Part shown: in pieces, positions 33,368 to 45,495 of the stretch | How positions within the stretch are numbered: the stretch's first letter is position 1 | How the letters are laid out: each line of letters starts with the position of its first letter | NCBI GenBank assembly: GCA_019722365.1 | Contig: JADFUC010000662.1 | Coordinates: 172,851-236,850 of the forward strand | Source of the DNA: Lithospermum erythrorhizon | Lineage: Eukaryota > Streptophyta > Magnoliopsida > Boraginales > Boraginaceae | Direction: 5' to 3' | DNA: 64,000 bases | Translations under genes and position numbers: made by a program | Notes under the pieces: model-generated | Database searches by the model: none | What the model saw: the letters and a program-made list of their open reading frames with translations, nothing else | Told to the model about the DNA's origin: nothing

Positions 33368-34885
33368 TATAAAGTCGATAAACAATGCTCTAAAGAGCCA
33401 CCTAACCCATAACCATCCCAATTCTAGGGTCATATCCTAATACTCAAGTCACCTCAAGACATACATAACTCTAACCATCACCTCTCAATAACCATCTACT
33501 CTACTCCCCAAAACAATATCCAAGCACACACTAAAACATCTCACACCTGTAAGTCAAACACAATCGCCGACAAGGCCACGTAGAATACATAAGTGCCGAT
33601 TAAGCACACAGAACACAACAAGGCCGACAAGGCCACGTAAATATAAGTCAGGAGTTCAAGCTAGTTACTTACCTCAACCAATCTTCAACGCCAAGGCTGC
33701 ACATAATCACATAATCATATCATCGCCACACAAATGAATCACACATAATCAAGGCCAACAATTCATGTATATCATTCTCACGTAATCATAACACCCGTGA
33801 GATAAGTACTACCTTCTACTAGTTATCACAAAGTCCTCAATGAAGAACGCGATATCCGAACGTGCCCTTCCTCGCTGTCAAGGCCTAACAACACCTAGAA
33901 AGTATACTGTGAACTATTACCAAGAACTACGCTCTAGAATAAACATTACCAACTCTAATCGCAATGATTTCTAAACGGCCCAACATGACGTAAACTATCA
34001 ATCATAATCCCATCGACACAAACTAAATCGATCCCCCGCTAAAATTCTCATCTCATTACTTTATCATTACAAATCAACTTATAAGTCCTTCTAGTTAATC
34101 GCCAGATCCCTAATCGACAACCTATACTCCAAAATATTAATTATATCTCAACTTGAAAATATTACTTTTTCAACCTAACCGGCTTTTTTAATCAATTTTA
34201 AATAACCAATCTAACATCACAACAACTACAATAAGGTCCCAATTAAACTCCCTACACATTTAAAGTCTTATAAAAAATATCACCCCAAAAAGTCGCAATC
34301 CTTAAACCTGTGAAAAGTCAACTCGACTATTAACATCCTCTCAAACGACCTCTAAATCATGACCATCACTTATATACATCACGTAACCCATAACCAACTA
34401 AGATTCATCATAAAATTGAATTATGGAAAAGTCAACTATATGAAAACCCAGAAATATCTCTGCTAAAAGACTCGAATTTCATACCTTAACCTCGAAGAGA
34501 AGTGACGGGAGAACGATATTCTACAAACGATCTTCGAAGCCTGGAAAGCGACAATCGAAGAGAAATGGAAGAAGAAATTTTCAAGTGGGGAGGGAAGTAA
34601 TCTCGCCCATCGGGCAAAAGCAAGTTAAGCATTTAATGTTGCCGCATGATTTATTACATAAAGATGCGATGATATTTAAAGACTCGAGTCCCGCCGTTTC
34701 GTTAATTTCTCCTCTTATCGTGACTTTAAATCTCAACAAACCCGACATTCCAAAGATGTGTTTTTCCATGGCAAAACTACTAAATTATAAATGTAATTCG
34801 GCTCAAATAATCACTAAAATAATATTATCAAAGTTATTTATATTATCAAAGTTTTTTTTTCAACGTAGCGGGTTATTGGCGTAAT
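33368..34885 (-). repeat. Gypsy LTR, truncated copy of the 60.3-62.9 kb LTR
   Basis: From about 33430 it runs colinear with 61430-62918: shared CAAGTCACCTCAAG, TAACCATCTACTCTACTCCC, GACAAGGCCA and ACTTATAAGTC blocks. It ends AGCGGGTTATT, matching ACGGGTTATTACA. The first kilobase of the LTR is missing, replaced by the CACTA terminus. By analogy with the other copy it belongs to a minus-strand element. The open frame 34585-34884 inside it is a chance frame. Confidence 0.75.
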
Positions 34886-35697
34886 AAACACAATAAAAAT
34901 ATGATTTTTATTTTAAAAGTCAAAATTATACTTATTTCTATTTTCTCCCAAAAAATCCAAAATTTTATTATAAAAATTAATTATAATCCGAAATAACTAT
35001 TTTCTCATGAATATATTAATTGAAAAATTCTATTATTATATCTCGTGAATCATAAACATCTTAAATCTAAACATATCTAATATTAAAAAAATTGAATTTT
35101 TAATTAATTTTATACTTCGAAATAATTTGTTAAAATTAACAAAACTCAATTCTTTCCGTTGACAACCCACACCAGAGCCAAATATCATAATTTAACAAAT
35201 TGTCATTATTAAATTCTAACCCTTAAATATTCTTAATTTTTAAATTCTCAAAAGCGAAGACTTTCATACCTTAAAACCTTTCTGGGAAGACGTAGGAAGA
35301 GAAGATTGGTATATTGTTACGAATTTTTAGAGCAAAGGATGACGATCAAAAGTAGAGCAAGTGAGAAAAATTTCAGCTTCTTTCAATCGTGGTGCCAGGC
35401 TACGGTTTTCGTTCGGAAGCAGGAGGGTTTGCTTTTTTTTGTCTTATAGCAGTGACGATGAAACAAATAATAAAAGGCTATTTTAATAAAAAGGCCTCTC
35501 GTTTAGCTCGTTAACGAACATAATTCTTTTAAACCCGCACGTAAAATCGTAATCAACTTTTTCCAATTAAATTTTTACCCTATAATTTAAGTTCGCTATT
35601 TGATAACAATTACGTTCCCGAATCCCGTTTTTATTATATTACGTCGAATTACCAATTACTCGATTTTTAATTAATTAAACCGGTTGGATTATTTCAG
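34886..35697 (-). repeat. Second, related gypsy LTR fragment
   Basis: Has the same layout as the end of the preceding LTR: CATACCTTAAAACC-type splice-like sequence, then GGGAAGACGTAGGAAGAG. It finishes ACCGGTTGGATTATTTCA at 35697, again a CA-type end. It differs enough in sequence to be another family or a very old copy. Confidence 0.5.
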
Positions 35698-36180
35698 ATC
35701 ATCGAGACATATCATTGCAAATTGCTTTATGCAAGAACCTGATCATAACGAGGTATTTGGACACCACACGCTGTGGAAAACAATATAGTTGCTCGAGCCT
35801 AATAAAAGGAAATGAGGAAAAAATAAATGTGGGTGTTTATTTGTTTTTTGTATATTTCAGTTTATTTATGTCAACTAATTCATGTTTTTTATATTATATT
35901 TGTGTTTTTGACTGTTTCATGTGATTTTTGTTTCGTATCGACGACAAGACGACATTTCTAATATCGATGCCACTATGTTCTGCTAAATAATGAGACGATA
36001 TTGATGTTGCTTCTGGTTCCAACATACTATCTCAAAACGGAAGTTTAATTGGTGGAGGATAGAGGAATTATTTCAATGAAAAAAAATTTTGTTGCTAGAA
36101 GTAATTGTGATAACTTCAATATATGATTAGTTCTCATTCATACTAAATAGTGAAACCAATTTTTAGGCCTCAAGATTCAA
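35698..36180. other. Unassigned sequence before the ULP1-like pseudogene
   Basis: No gene or repeat recognised. Short chance frames only. Confidence 0.5.
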
Positions 36181-36189
36181 TATGAAGCC

Positions 36190-37170
36190 GTGCCTACAAA
36201 AGTAAGGAGAAAGTTTCACTTGTCAAATTGGCCGCTCCAGCTATTCAAAGGAAGCGCCTTATCCTCAGGCGACATCGACCATCATACATGCTTTGATTTT
36301 TGTAATTTTTATGCTCGCTACAATAGAGAAGGTGATTCATTTGAAGTTCAAATGCCTGAGTTGTTCTGGGGTGAAGCTTTCGTTGTTCATGTTTCTATTG
36401 ACAACATGAAAGAGGTGGTCACACGTGATTGGTTAAATGCTACCACTATATGCATTTACATAAGGTAATGATAACAATATATTCTAAATATTTCATAGAT
36501 CTATTTACAATATATAGTTATTAATATATTTTCTATTGAAGGTACTTGTGTGACGTGTATTGCTTGACAGGGCAACACAACTATGGTGTCGTATGTTCTC
36601 ATTTATCTTGTAGAATAGGCAGCTTGTCTATACTCATCCGGTGGATATACTATAAAGCATTTCTAGGCTTCATCATCTCATCATAATACTATATTAAAGA
36701 CAAGGTTAGTACACTATAATTTATTTTAAATTAACTAGTATTTAATTTTTCATACTACCGTTATAGAGATTTTGGCTACTAAGTACGTCATTCAATGTTA
36801 GATTGGGCGTTGATTGCCATCAACACCAAGACCGACATATACTAGTGCGGATCTGCCATGAGTACATCACTTCTCTCCGATATGATATTATCTTATTTTT
36901 TGTTATTTTCATTATGTATTTTGTTTATTGTAGTGTTATGAATACATATCGTGGTACAAAAGCAAAGTATTTGTAGTAGAAAGATGTTTGAGTCGAATCA
37001 TTGGGTTAGCCGGTATATTTTACATTTCTAGCAACAATAGTTTTGATATCTACATTCAAAAGTTATAACTCGGGTTTTGAATGATCATTCAAAAGATCCG
37101 AAGTGTGGTAGGAGTACAACATATTGTGGATTCTATGTTTGTTTGTTTATTGAGGATATTTTAGAACTGA
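36190..37170 (+). pseudogene. ULP1-like cysteine protease (C48) pseudogene, probably transposon-borne
   Basis: The first frame, 36190-36468, reads MPTKVRRKFHLSNWPLQLFK and ends EVVTRDWLNATTICIYIR, followed by YLCDVYCL at about 36541 after an intron-like gap. That is the 'WLN..IxxYIRYLY' lead-in of transposon-associated ULP1-type proteases. Later pieces read DFGY-like sequence near 36770 and, at about 37105-37170, CGRSTTYCGFYVCLFIEDIL. In that last piece YCGFYVC occupies the place of the DCGYYVC catalytic-cysteine motif of the C48 family. Exons are broken by stops, so a working SUMO protease is unlikely. CACTA and Mutator-like elements often carry such genes. Confidence 0.6.
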
Positions 37171-37877
37171 CAAAGACGAAGGCCTTTCTTTACCAGTAAC
37201 TTCTTTTTAATACTTAAATTTGATATTAGATAAACATTTAATTCATATTGAAGTGTATGTGTAACTTTTCTTCACAAGATACTCGTAAGCGGCCGTTGTC
37301 GACATTTGTGATAGAACTACTGAAGTTCGTAGTGAAGGATGTATGCTGTCACAATAATGAGATTCCAAAGAAAGCATTCTTAGATGTGAGAACGGAGCTT
37401 CATCGATGCTTGCCGCAAACCTCGAGTATTTGTCTTTCAAAATTTTGTAATGCCTCGATTATTAATGAAGTGTTTAAACACCTAGATACATCATATACAT
37501 TTGACTAGATGTTTGTTGGGTTATGTTTTGAATGAAATGTTGATAATTATTATTTATAAAAATATTTTGAATTTATTTTTTATTAGCTTCTTTGATGCCT
37601 TTGTGTTTATTTATAAGAAGTTCTGTCTATAATAACAAAAATAGTTACAAATTATCAATTGGGAGGACTCTTCAAGAAGCGATTTCTGTTAATCACTTAA
37701 AGAGCACTTTAAAATGCCCTCTCTAAGTAAACCACTTGTGAGGAGTGAAACCCCTCAAGTATGCCTAAGTCGAATAAATCGTATTATATATATAGGTTGT
37801 GAAGGGATCTTGCACGGTATCAATACTTTCGAAATATAATCGTTATACCGAGACTAGTATTATATGTGTAGTAATTT
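37171..37877. other. Unassigned, with a CACTA-like subterminal patch
   Basis: The stretch 37695-37760 (CACTTTAAAATGCCCTCTCT, with CCACTTGTGAGGAGTG) resembles the CCCTCTAAGTA motif at the terminus near 40.8 kb. This suggests that the ULP1-like region and that terminus belong to one element. The frame 37248-37508 has no recognisable product. Confidence 0.35.
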
Positions 37878-39870
37878 ATGTCACGGGAAATAGCACATTT
37901 GAAATCGTTTTCATTAAGATTTAAGTACGAAAAGTGGAGAAATCACACCGCTTACCAAACGAGGCTTAAGCTCATTCCTAAATATCTCACCAACCTTATC
38001 ACTTATTCATTCTTATCACAAAACCCATCCCCCTCTTTCCCCCCATCTTGGCCGAGTTCACCATCTCCCTCCTTGAAATTTTTTTCTTCCATTTCTTCCA
38101 TTCTAGTAGCTCAAGACACAAAAAAAGTTGGTTTTCATCTTCCCCCATCATCCTCTACACATCAAGCGTAAGAAAGGTTGAATCTTGTTGGATATTTTAT
38201 AAGTTGCGGAAGTTTTTTGACTTTGTTGACTTTTATGATTTTGGTCTCAGAGTTATAAATGGTGTGTGGTGTCTCATCTGTTGATTATGTGGTTAGCCGA
38301 CATAATCGATTTTTGGGGTCAAATGTGTCGAATGATAAGGGACTTTTAGGCCGACTTTTGCAAATTTCCTTAAATTGTATTATGATACATGGACCTAATA
38401 TAGTTATTTTGGAGTATAAGTTGTGATTTTATGTTGATTGGAAGAGAGACAAGCTGAGGTAGAATTTGTAAGTTGGATACATTGCTTTTTGATTAAAGGT
38501 TGTTAGAAATGGATTAATTAGTTGGGGAATCGATCGTTGGATTGACAGAAATTGCTTAAAGAGGCTGAATTGGGTGTAGGAGGGGCCGGTAGATTGATTA
38601 GTGTCAGTGGTCGATTTTGCCTTATTAGTCGCTGCCGCCAGAAGAATATTTCCACCTAGAAAGTTATTAAATTGATAATTAAATATTATCAAGTGAAATG
38701 AAAAAATTCAAACATGTTAAGTGGTTAGCTTGAAACCTTAAGTCGAGTAGCTTGTTGACCAAACCTCTAAATGGAATTGTTAAGTTGAAACTAAAATGGG
38801 ATTAAGATTGTAGTAAGTAGTAATTGTATTTTTGGCGGACGTTGCGGATTAGCGCGAGCTGAAACCCGCACTGATCGATTAGCGAGACGCTTCATATCAT
38901 AGTCGAGGCGAGTATTTAACTCAATGAAAGTAGATTAATTCTATTTTCTCGTGGAATGTTGGAATTTGGATGATACCAGGAGCATGTTATCTATATATGT
39001 TTGTGTTGATTGCTCAGGTATGATTGTTTATTTCCAAGGTCAGGTTGATCATTTTGGGGTCGATGTTTGTTGGTTGATCGGGCATGGGATGAGTTGTTTA
39101 TGGGTTGTCGACGCAGTATGAAGCTTGTATTAATTGCTTAAGGCCTTGTACTTCGCATGAAAGGATGTGAAGGCCTTATACTCAGATGAGCGTGATGAAG
39201 CTGCCTCAGACTTTGGTATTATGATGTGTATTTGCCTCAAGCATGAGCGTGATGTTTAGCTTATCTCGACGGGGTATAAGTTTCTCCCTGTGCCGAGGGA
39301 TTACAGCGCTTTAGTTGTAGAAACCGGGTTCATGCCGAGTTGATTGCTGCAAGCTGGATCTAGTTGAAATTGATCGAGTTGTTTTGAGTTGATCATGTCA
39401 GTCATCGAGCTGAATCAATGGAGTTTGTCGAGTTGATCGAGTTGATATTGGAAGCTGGGATTGAGTTGTTTAGTTGTGGGATTAAGTAGTACCATTGTTG
39501 TCGGGTGAGTTGTGGTCTATTTGGGCCTTGTTGCCACTGTTTCTTTGAGATGCGTGATTATGGTTGTATGTTCTTTAGTAGATTATGCATGTTAGTTGAT
39601 TGGCCTATAAATTTATGATAATTATAATATTGGTATTAGTATACTTTTATGATGACAACATGATTATAAATTCGCTAATGATATTCTCAATTCATAATGG
39701 CCTTAGATCGTGTAGTATTCTGAAAAATAAAATCTATCTATGTTTCTGCTTAATTAACGATTATTATGTTACGTTACGAGCGCGGTTAATTTTCAGTTTC
39801 GAGATAAGATTTCTACTAGTTCTTCGCATCTCTATTCAAGCATGGGCGGCATTTTATTTGCGTTAGTTGA
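37878..39870 (+). repeat. Gypsy-type LTR, plus orientation (limits uncertain)
   Basis: Shares order and short phrases with the reverse complement of the 60.3-62.9 kb LTR: a pyrimidine-rich leader, TCTTCCCCCATCATCC near 38140, TATTTTGGAGTATAAGTTGT near 38400, and AAGGCCTTATACTC near 39172. It also has CATGAGCGTGATG and GAGTTGATCGAGTTGA repeats at 39180-39440. No coding sequence. Neither terminus could be fixed. Confidence 0.5.
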
Positions 39871-40730
39871 TGCGGCGATCAAATGATTCTCGATTCGCTC
39901 GGTGATCGGTTTGAATGCTTAGCGAGACGGGCGACCGCAGATCCTCACGCTTCTTTTGCCTACACCCCTTTTCAGGTCGAAAGAGCAATTGTTTTGATCC
40001 TTTATCAAAGCTTCCTAGTCTTTGTTTTGATTTTTCTCGATGTTTTTCTTTTTTATTATTTACATATAATATATTTTTAGAAATGAAATAATTTTAATTT
40101 TGTTTAGATATGCAAAATATGTAGTAAGGTTTTATTAGTATAGAAGTATGTTCGCATTATTTGGATAATTAATATTATCAACCAATCCAGAAATTGAGGA
40201 TTCTTCATTCTTCTAACTTGTTAGACAACAAAAACTATACCTTAATTGTTGGTTATCTCTCCGATAAAAGTTAGAATATGGTTCTTATGGAGGTTTAACA
40301 AAACATGTACCCAATTCCCAAAACGCTCTTTTATTAGTACACTTTCCTTTCTCGCATTCCACCTCTTTCGTGTTTCGTCCAAAGATTAAATTTTAATGAT
40401 AGTTATTGTATTCCCACCCATTTTCGCAATAATAGCTTGTTCAACACAGATGTATATCGTTGTATTTTTGAGATTGCATCGTATCCGTTGTCATTTTCTA
40501 CTTTGACGCTTGTTGTATATATGGTTGTGTCATAGAAGTAGAAAATACCATAAATTATTTTAAACCTAAGTTTCTTTCGTGATGTATTTTTAATCTATTA
40601 AGGCTTTAAGGACATGCGAAGTTTTTTCAAATTGAGTCATCCATCGATTTACGACTCAGTCCGTGACTGACGATTCTAAGCTTCCGTAAGCAATGAATTC
40701 GGGACGGGTCGCTATTGTGGTGTCAGAGTT
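39871..40730. other. Unassigned, inner flank of a CACTA-like terminus
   Basis: No gene recognised. ACGACTCAGTCCGTGACTGA at about 40652 has a subterminal look, but nothing firm. Confidence 0.4.
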
Positions 40731-40795
40731 AAAATACTTAGAGGGTTTCATTATACCCATTATTTTTTAGCCCTCTAAGTATTTTTTTGTAGTAC
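40731..40795. mobile_element. CACTA-like right terminus with a hairpin
   Basis: AAAATACTTAGAGGGTT (40731-40747) and AGCCCTCTAAGTATTTT (40770-40786) form an inverted repeat around a 22-base loop. TTTTTTTGTAGTA follows, close to the reverse complement of a CACTACAAAAAAA start. The matching left terminus was not found in the window. Confidence 0.5.
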
Positions 40796-40823
40796 CGTTA
40801 GCAAGAAAATTTGATGATTAATA

Positions 40824-41082
40824 CTTCTTCCATTCCTCTTTACTTGTCTTAATAAAACTTAATTTTTTGTTTCAAAATATTTGTCCTTCTAGTATAGTAA
40901 ATTGTATTTGTACATTTTCAATGTACTTTTTGACTATTTTTTATTATTAAATTATCAACCAACCAATTATGTAGTTTCAAGTAATGAAAAATTTATATTT
41001 TCAATGTATTTTTTGACTACTTTATATTTTTATTAATCTATGTGCAAAGATTAGAAAGTCAAGTAAAAGGGAACGGCGGGAG
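40824..41082. mobile_element. Stowaway-type (Tc1/mariner) MITE
   Basis: 259 bp. The left end is CTTCTTCCATTCCTCTTTAC and the right end is GTAAAAGGGAACGGCGGGAG, with TA on both sides (40822-40823 and 41083-41084). No coding capacity. It is a different family from the MITE at 3557. Confidence 0.85.
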
Positions 41083-41084
41083 TA

Positions 41085-42200
41085 TTAGTTAAATAGGGTA
41101 TATATAAAGAAAATTATTTTTAATATTAGTTTAATAGGAGTGTTAGTATTATTTTTATATTATATCTCATGAAACTATATTGACGAATTGATCATCAATA
41201 TAGTATCATCGAATTATTTACTTATATGCCGGTTAAATTGGTATAATTTAAAAAGTATAATTTAAATTTGTGTGGATCCCAATATATAAAATTCATATAT
41301 GTAGGGAATTATATTAATAATAATAATTAAAAAAATATTACAATAGTTATCATTGCATGTTTAATAATAATTTACCACAACAACATTTAAGTTCTATCAG
41401 TAGTTGAGTACATTATTTTGATTCGTTTTCAATGATTGAAAAATGATTTGTTATGGTAAATTAAAAAAATATTGAAACTCATCGGACCTTTTGGAATTAA
41501 TTATGTGGAGATAAAATGTTCGGTTCTCAAAAATTCATAATGAATACTTAATAGTAGTTAATTCCTTTTAGAACTCATGAGTTATCAATTAAGAAGTGGA
41601 ATTATTAATTAAAATGTTAATATTTTTGCCTAACTTTTAGATTTTTAGAGAGAAGGATAATTTAATAATTAGTAATTTGAAAAGGGAAGAAACACAACTC
41701 TTATTCACACTTTTTTATATATTTAGTGATTAGTGATAATTTAAAATAAAAAAAATAGAAAATCATCCCCCAACCGTATTGCTTGCCAATAACCCCACCC
41801 CCACCCCCCGGCCCGTACCCTTCACCGTGGATAAGCAAGGGATTAATATAGGATTTAGTCCACATGTGTTCTTGCTTGAGTCAAATTTCATAAAAGCGTG
41901 TCTCGTGTCGTTGGGAGGATCGATCGGACATATATATGTACCTTGCTTCATCAATTATATTGATAATTAAATCAAATAGATTGAATGAATTACACATAAT
42001 GATATGACAATGCATTGAAACTAACAATGAAAATACAACTAACATTTGATCACTTTTTCATATTTTTAATATCTTTAAATGCATCTTTAAGATGAAATAC
42101 TTTTCAACGAATTTTGAATGTACATGACATACATTCACTTCCTTAACGAGCTAATGTAAAATCATTAGAACGTGTGTAACGAGAAGAAATATTTTATTAT
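41085..42200. other. AT-rich stretch, nothing recognised
   Basis: The overlapping frames near 41763-41970 are chance frames on opposite strands across a C-rich patch (ACCCCACCCCCACCCCCC). No element ends or genes were seen. Confidence 0.55.
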
Positions 42201-42229
42201 TTATGTCAAGACCGAAATATTTATCAAAC

Positions 42230-43330
42230 GATCATGCTCGAATTATTACCTAAGATTTCCTACGTATAATGGGATGCTTACAAGATGACTTGGATTTGGA
42301 TATGAACTCGAGCTAATTTGCTTCGAGTCTTGACTCTGATACGGCCCCGACGTGGCAATGGACTGTATCTGATCTTTGACTTTGGATATGGTCCCAACCG
42401 GGTAAGCTTTCACAAAATTCTTTAATCCCGAGTGGATATATGAACTTGATTTTTGGCTTTGGGACCCTTGTACATGTGGATGGTTGGTGTAGACTTGAAC
42501 CTTCCCGGATTGGGCAGTTGGTGATTACTGACCCTTCGACTCAAGTGTCGGGTGATGACTAACCTTCCCGACATAGACACGTTGGTGTTAATTTCATATG
42601 CTCCTCCCCGGATATGGCTAGTTAGTTGACTGATACATTCACCCGGATGCTTCTAACAATAGCTCGACTGCATGGCTAGGTTTTGCTCGTGAGGCTTTAG
42701 CAAGAAGGGCTTTAGTAACTGGATGAACATTATAGCTTCAAGGTCAGTTCCTATCGCCAGCCAGGACCTTCGCAGCCTTCCCTTGTGCCTATCACCGATA
42801 GAGTAGAGGTCTCAACAACTTGTTCATACCCTTGATTTATCAGCAGGGCCTTCGTAGCGTGTTTCCTACAATTTGACTTGATGTTTGACAAAGCTCAATT
42901 GTCCATCGCCTTCGGGGTCCTTCAAGACATTGGCTACCTTCTGCCCTTGGTTCTTCTTCTCTCGCTATCCTTCTGTAGTATTTTCTCGTGCTTTAGGTGG
43001 TCTCGATGATGATTTTTTTCAGAGCTTTTTGCAGCTTTTTAACCTCTTCGGTTTGACTTTTTCTTCACCACTCTACTTCTGAATTTCTAAGATGGGTGTG
43101 GTGGGTATTTATAAAGCTGGCCTTTCATTCGATTGGTTGATCCATCTAGTGGATCATGATCTAAGTCAGTTGATTATTTAATTTGTTTGAGGCATAATGC
43201 GACTCGTTGGATATTTTAGTAATGCAAATAGGCGCCTATTGTAGGGGTTTTCTAGGTAAAAAATAGATCATTTATTGACCCCCGACATTCTTTGATGCAT
43301 TACTTCAAGCTCCGTATCTTTAGAAAACTC
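42230..43330 (-). repeat. LTR-like promoter and leader region, minus strand
   Basis: On the minus strand a good TATA box (TTATAAATACCCACC near 43107) is followed by a long GC-richer non-coding leader without open frames, as in retrotransposon LTRs. Imperfect repeats of CTTCCCGG and GTTGGTG occur at 42480-42600. No second copy is visible in the window, so this remains a tentative call. Confidence 0.35.
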
Positions 43331-43438
43331 TATTCTAGGTTTAACTAATAACAAACTCTAATTTTAACCTAAAATTAATTTCGCGCCAAGCCAACCTTTA
43401 ACGCTATTATTTTCCACTTTCTCCAGTTTGATTGGAAG

Positions 43439-43526
43439 CTCGGCCGAACCCTAATCAACAGATGTAATTGTGTGATTGGTTGAGAATTAATTAATTTAAT
43501 AAATAGTTGATTAGGGTTCGCCCGAG
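43439..43526. repeat. Inverted repeat, 21-bp arms
   Basis: CTCGGCCGAACCCTAATCAA (43439 on) and GTTGATTAGGGTTCGCCCGA (43506 on) are inverted copies over 21 bp with one mismatch, separated by 46 bp. It could fold as a strong hairpin, or be the relic ends of a very small element. Confidence 0.7.
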
Positions 43527-43554
43527 AACATGTATTAATTACACTGCAATCCTA

Positions 43555-43770
43555 GACTATGACATGTATGTATTTACATGTTAATATACATTATTTTATT
43601 AATCCTAATTACATGTTAACATCTTAATAACATGTATGTTATATTTTCCACTTGTAATTAGGATTAACATACATACATACATAAATGTTAATACATACAT
43701 GCAATTACATGTTAATACATCTGTAATTAATAAAATTCATCTGTTGATTATTACATGCTCCATAGTTGCT
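43555..43770. repeat. ACATGTTAA/ATACAT-rich simple repeat patch
   Basis: Repeated words TACATGTTAA, ACATGTATGT and TACATACATACA, some in inverted relation (TCCTAATTACATG near 43603 and CATGCAATTACATG near 43698). AT-rich low-complexity sequence with local palindromes. Confidence 0.6.
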
Positions 43771-43887
43771 CCATTATTTTCCACTTGCTCGAGAGTGTAA
43801 TTTTATTAATTAATTTTCACTCTGGACAACATATATGTATTTAGTAATCAATTATTCATTCTTGAGAGATTACCGGTCTGTAGAATG

Positions 43888-44253
43888 TGTTGTGCGGAAT
43901 CTATATCAAATGGTTAGAAATACGAAGACAATAAAAGAAATTAAACAATAACGGGCACAAACGTTAAAGAAATGAACTCAAGAATTTAACGTTGTTTCCT
44001 AGGATTACACGTGTAATCGTAGACTAGTCCACAGAGGAAAGAGAAATATTATTAGTAAATAATTGAGAAATTACAATTATGAATGCACTCAAGAATAACA
44101 TGACCCTTTCACTATATAGCAAAACCAATTAACTATTGGTGTAAGGGATATACTAACACTAGAACCTTATTTATAGGTCCAAGTATAAGCCTACACCATC
44201 AAATCTTTAGATGTGGTATTGTCCCTTCTAAAATTTAATTTTATTTTCAACAA
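43888..44253 (-). repeat. Outer copia 3' LTR
   Basis: 366 bp, colinear with 59797-60150. The two share TAGTCCACAGAGGAAAGAGA, CAATTAACTATTGGTG-like and TTTAGATGTGGTATTGTCC. The polypurine tract lies at 44254-44266 on the internal side. Confidence 0.85.
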
Positions 44254-45495
44254 ATCTCCACCTAAGCTTCAACTATTAGAACCATATATCTTCTAACTTC
44301 AAATAGTAATCTAGATACAAATTTCTCTTCCTCTGCAATATGTGCTCTTAGGTACCAACCTTTGTCACATTGATATCCCTTTCTTCAACCCGTTAAGGAA
44401 CATAATTAAATTTGACCCCAACATGCTTGATGGAATTGTGGTGCACTGGATTCTTGGTTAAACAAGTAACACTCTGACCATTACAAAATATAAAGGGATT
44501 CTCGCTCTGCCATCAAATCCCCACTAGCTTTGCCACACAACTTTGCCACTTCAGTCAACGCCATGTACTCCTCCTCGCAGTAGACAAAGCAACCGTTGAT
44601 TGTAACGTCGAATGCCAACTAATCGGGTCTTCATGAGCGTAGTAGCATGTAACCCGAAGTGGATCGTCGTTTATCCAAATCTACAACATAATCGTGAGTC
44701 TCAAGATAGCCCACAACATGTCAATTCATAGCCCCATTCTCTCTCATACTTAACCCAACACGCAAAGACTGTAGTATCTCACGATCCACTCCTTTACCAC
44801 TTGCCAATGTCCTTTCCTAACTATTTATTAAGCAACGACTCACCACGCACGCCTCGTCTTTGGTCAGAAAAGATAACGAATCACTAAGCTTCATGCAGGA
44901 GCCAACGGAGTGTTCACCGTTTTTGACTTCTCATTTAATTCAAGCATACTAACCAGCTTTCTTTGGTTATCCTAAGACTGATAAGCCACACCACACCTTT
45001 AACCCGATCCCGCTTTATTTTCATGCCAAGTATTTTTCGAGCTTCACCAAGATCTTTCATGTCGAAGGATTTACTCAACTGGTCTTTCATGTTTTTCACC
45101 TCCACTCTACTAGAACAGGCTATTAACATATCATGAAGATATAACAAAAGATAAATGTTAATACCTTCACGAAGCTTGCGAAAATATACGCAATGATCGT
45201 ATGAACTCCTGCTGAAACCTTGCTCTACCATAAATTGATCGAATATCTTGTACCATTGACACGGCGACTACTTCAATCTGTACAAACTTCTTCAATTTGC
45301 AAACCCACCCTCTTGTCCATCATGGAACCCTCAAAGTTGAGTCATATAGATCTCTTCTTCTAAATTGCCATGTAAGAAGACTGTTTTTACATCGAGTCAA
45401 CTAACTTAAGTGTCCCATTGGTACTAATAAGGCCAATAAAACACGAATGGATCATTGCTTTCAAGACACGGTAGAAAGTTCTCATATCAGAATAA
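44254..45495 (-). pseudogene. Outer copia reverse transcriptase (C-terminal part) and RNase H
   Basis: The intact stretch 45231-44935 reads MVEQGFSRSSYDHCVYFRKL, then LLLYLHDMLIACSS, DMKDLGEARKILGMKIKRDR and VKGVVWL. The polymerase YVDDML motif appears as YLHDML, with the first catalytic aspartate changed to histidine. Upstream (45470-45240) are AFLHGNLEEEIY-like and FDQFMVEQGF pieces in other frames. RNase H fragments (tEEEYMAL-type near 44570) follow to the polypurine tract. Coding breaks off at 45495, where the inner LTR begins. Confidence 0.85.

Noticed and set aside
34585..34884. A 99-codon plus-strand frame
   Set aside because: It lies wholly inside a gypsy LTR with a non-coding counterpart at 62.5-62.9 kb that does not keep the frame.
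41763..41970. Two overlapping 63-codon frames on opposite strands
   Set aside because: They mirror each other across a C-rich patch and show no conserved motif. Neither is supported.
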